64,000 bases of DNA. Origin: Asaia bogorensis_B (GTDB taxonomy: Bacteria; Pseudomonadota; Alphaproteobacteria; Acetobacterales; Acetobacteraceae). The position numbers were made by a program, and so were the translations under genes. Below, one piece after another: positions 62,197-64,000 of the stretch. The DNA is taken from the NCBI RefSeq assembly GCF_900465315.1, contig NZ_UBIX01000016.1; one strand, given 5' to 3'. The notes beneath the pieces were generated by a model that was not told where the DNA came from, did not search any database, and was given only the letters and a program-made list of their open reading frames with translations. Positions within the stretch are counted from its first letter, which is position 1. Each line of letters begins with the position of its first letter.

Positions 62197-64000
62197 GACA
62201 CACGCACCTTTCTCCGAGCCGCTGGCGCAGCTTTCTTCTTCTTGACGGGTGCTTGCACCTCGACGGCTCGAGGCGGCAGGAGCGGCCCGAGGAAACGCCC
62301 GGTGTGGCTCCCCTCGGTCGCTGCAATGACCTCCGGTGGCCCCTCGGCAACGATCCGTCCGCCACCATCACCGCCTTCCGGGCCAATATCAATCAGCCAG
62401 TCCGCTGTTTTGATCACGTCCAGATTATGTTCGATCACGAGAACGGTATTCCCCTGATCCACCAGCGCGTGAAGCACATCCAGCAATTTGCGCACGTCCT
62501 CGGTGTGCAAACCTGTCGTGGGCTCATCCAGAATATAAAGTGTCCGTCCCGTCGCCCGTCGCGCCAGTTCCTTCGACAGCTTGACGCGCTGGGCCTCGCC
62601 ACCCGAGAGCGTCGTCGCCTGCTGGCCCAGCGTGACATAGCCAAGCCCCACCTGTTGGAGGATCGCCAGCCTGTCACGAATACGCGGCACCGCATGGAAG
62701 AAGGGCAGAGCCTCATCCACCGTCATGGCCAGTACATCGGCAATCGATTTGCCGCGGAACTTCACATCCAGCGTCTCACGATTATAGCGCTGCCCCTTGC
62801 AGGTATCGCAGGTCACGAACACGTCGGGCAGAAAATGCATCTCGATCTTGAGCACACCATCACCCTGGCATGCCTCGCAACGCCCACCCTTGACGTTGAA
62901 CGAAAAGCGCCCTGGCTTGTACCCGCGCGCCTTGGCTTCCGGCAGTTCGGCAAACCAGTCGCGTATCGGTGTAAACAGATCCGTATAGGTCGCCGGGTTG
63001 GAGCGCGGCGTCCGTCCGATAGGGGACTGATCGATGTCGATAATCTTGTCGAGATGCTCCAGCCCCTCAAGCGCCCTGTACGGCAACGGCGACTGGTTGG
63101 CCCCCATCAGCTCACGCGATAGCGCCTTGTAAAGCGTGTCGACCACAAGAGTCGATTTACCACCACCCGACACCCCGGTAACGGCCACAAAGCAACCCAG
63201 CGGGAAACGCGCTGTCACGTCATGCAGATTATTGCCGGACGCCCCCACAAGGGTCAGCATGCGGTCCCCGTCGCAGACACGACGCTTTTCCGGCACCGGG
63301 ATCACACGCCGACCAGAGAGGTAATCTCCTGTAATGCTGTTCTCGTTCTTCGCCACTTCCTCAGGACGACCACAGGCCACGACTGTGCCACCCAGCGCAC
63401 CCGCCCCCGGCCCCATATCGATCAGCCAGTCGGCAGCCCGGATCGCATCCTCGTCATGCTCGACCACGATGACCGTATTACCGAGCTTCTTCAGCCGGTC
63501 GAGCGTCCCGAGCAGTCGCTCATTGTCTCGCTGATGCAATCCGATAGAGGGTTCGTCGAGCACATAAAGTACCCCGGTCAGCCCCGATCCGATCTGGCTC
63601 GCAAGCCGGATACGCTGGCTTTCTCCACCCGAGAGCGTGGCCGAACCTCGTGAAAGAGTCAGATAATCGAGCCCCACATCATCCAGAAACCTCAACCGGT
63701 CGAGGATCTCACGCAGGATACGCCGCGCAATCTCGGCACGCTGCGGCGTCAGCGACGCCTCGACGCCCCCGAACCAGTCGAGTGCCCGCCGGATGGTCAG
63801 ATCGGAGGCCTGCGCGATATTAAGGTGGTTCACACGCACGCAAAGCGCTTCAGGCTTCAGACGCGCACCATGGCAGGCATGACAGGGAACGTCGGACTGA
63901 TAGCGTGACATTTCTTCACGCACCCACATGCTGTCCGTCTCGGCCAGACGACGCTGCAGGTTACGCATCACCCCTTCAAAAGGCTTGGTAAGTTCGTAAG
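62193..64000 (-). CDS. uvrA: UvrABC excinuclease subunit A, C-terminal part (5' end outside window)
   Basis: Damage-recognition ATPase of nucleotide excision repair; about 600 residues are present and the frame stays open to the window end (YELTKPFEGVMRNLQ precedes the first in-window GTG at 63971). Visible: zinc-finger cysteines PCHACHGARLKP and later CEACQGDGV with CDTCKGQRYNRETLDV; ABC signatures LSGGESQRIRLA and LSGGEAQRVKLS; Walker A GVSGGGKST; the UvrA C-terminal HNLDVIKTADWLIDIGPEGG. The tail PVKKKKAAPAARRKVRVS is basic. Confidence 0.96.
   Translation of the reverse strand, partial: YELTKPFEGVMRNLQRRLAETDSMWVREEMSRYQSDVPCHACHGARLKPEALCVRVNHLNIAQASDLTIRRALDWFGGVEASLTPQRAEIARRILREILDRLRFLDDVGLDYLTLSRGSATLSGGESQRIRLASQIGSGLTGVLYVLDEPSIGLHQRDNERLLGTLDRLKKLGNTVIVVEHDEDAIRAADWLIDMGPGAGALGGTVVACGRPEEVAKNENSITGDYLSGRRVIPVPEKRRVCDGDRMLTLVGASGNNLHDVTARFPLGCFVAVTGVSGGGKSTLVVDTLYKALSRELMGANQSPLPYRALEGLEHLDKIIDIDQSPIGRTPRSNPATYTDLFTPIRDWFAELPEAKARGYKPGRFSFNVKGGRCEACQGDGVLKIEMHFLPDVFVTCDTCKGQRYNRETLDVKFRGKSIADVLAMTVDEALPFFHAVPRIRDRLAILQQVGLGYVTLGQQATTLSGGEAQRVKLSKELARRATGRTLYILDEPTTGLHTEDVRKLLDVLHALVDQGNTVLVIEHNLDVIKTADWLIDIGPEGGDGGGRIVAEGPPEVIAATEGSHTGRFLGPLLPPRAVEVQAPVKKKKAAPAARRKVRVS

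Noticed and set aside
1..64000. tRNA, rRNA, CRISPR arrays and insertion sequences
   Set aside because: No cloverleaf-like segments, regularly spaced repeats, or transposase-like proteins were seen on either strand; weak RNA genes could still be missed by eye.

Overview
The window reads as a chromosome segment of an acetic acid bacterium (Acetobacteraceae, Alphaproteobacteria). The evidence is the protein content: a three-subunit membrane-bound gluconate-type dehydrogenase (Tat-exported small subunit, FAD/GMC large subunit, tri-heme cytochrome c), alphaproteobacterial forms of TopA, DUF1491 and DUF3035, a run ileS-lspA-DUF3035-mutL, and GC-rich codon use. I cannot fix the genus. One ambiguous base (N at 34546) points to a draft assembly.

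Region by region. 1-10.7 kb: end of topA, an S41 protease with DUF1491, an OmpA-type porin, cysK divergent from an Rrf2 regulator, two exported proteins of unknown function, parE and an RhtA-like exporter. 10.9-18.5 kb: a YfdX protein, then ileS-lspA-DUF3035-mutL on the minus strand, and two small unknown genes. 23.4 down to 18.6 kb: a minus-strand run recX-CHAP lipoprotein-tatA-mtnB-mtnD-mtnC-ribF-fosA (homologous-recombination control, protein export, methionine salvage, flavin synthesis, predicted fosfomycin resistance), closed by a terminator. 23.5-34.3 kb, plus strand: D-aminopeptidase, argD-argF-hslO with an unknown gene and a lipoprotein, and the gluconate-type dehydrogenase operon.

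34.3-54.5 kb is a phage-derived particle cluster, nearly all on the minus strand and tightly packed: terminase small and large subunits, portal, scaffold, capsid, head-tail proteins, sheath, tube, tail assembly chaperone, a short protein in the tape-measure position, gpU-, X-, D-, V-, W- and J-like baseplate proteins, two appendage/fibre proteins and one tail protein. Its reading frames are intact, but I see no integrase, replication or lysis gene. It is therefore either a defective prophage or a domesticated particle (gene-transfer-agent-like). The tail chaperone carries a textbook -1 programmed frameshift: an A AAA AAC slippery heptamer followed by a 21-24 bp stem-loop, giving a predicted 165-residue product. 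A divergent XRE regulator and a remnant of a flavodoxin-fold quinone reductase lie at the right edge.

54.9-64 kb: a tripartite RND efflux operon (permease-adaptor-outer membrane factor, permease lacking the usual TM10 lysine), a GhrA-like 2-hydroxyacid reductase, and the C-terminal two-thirds of uvrA running off the window. I saw no tRNA, rRNA, CRISPR array or complete insertion sequence.
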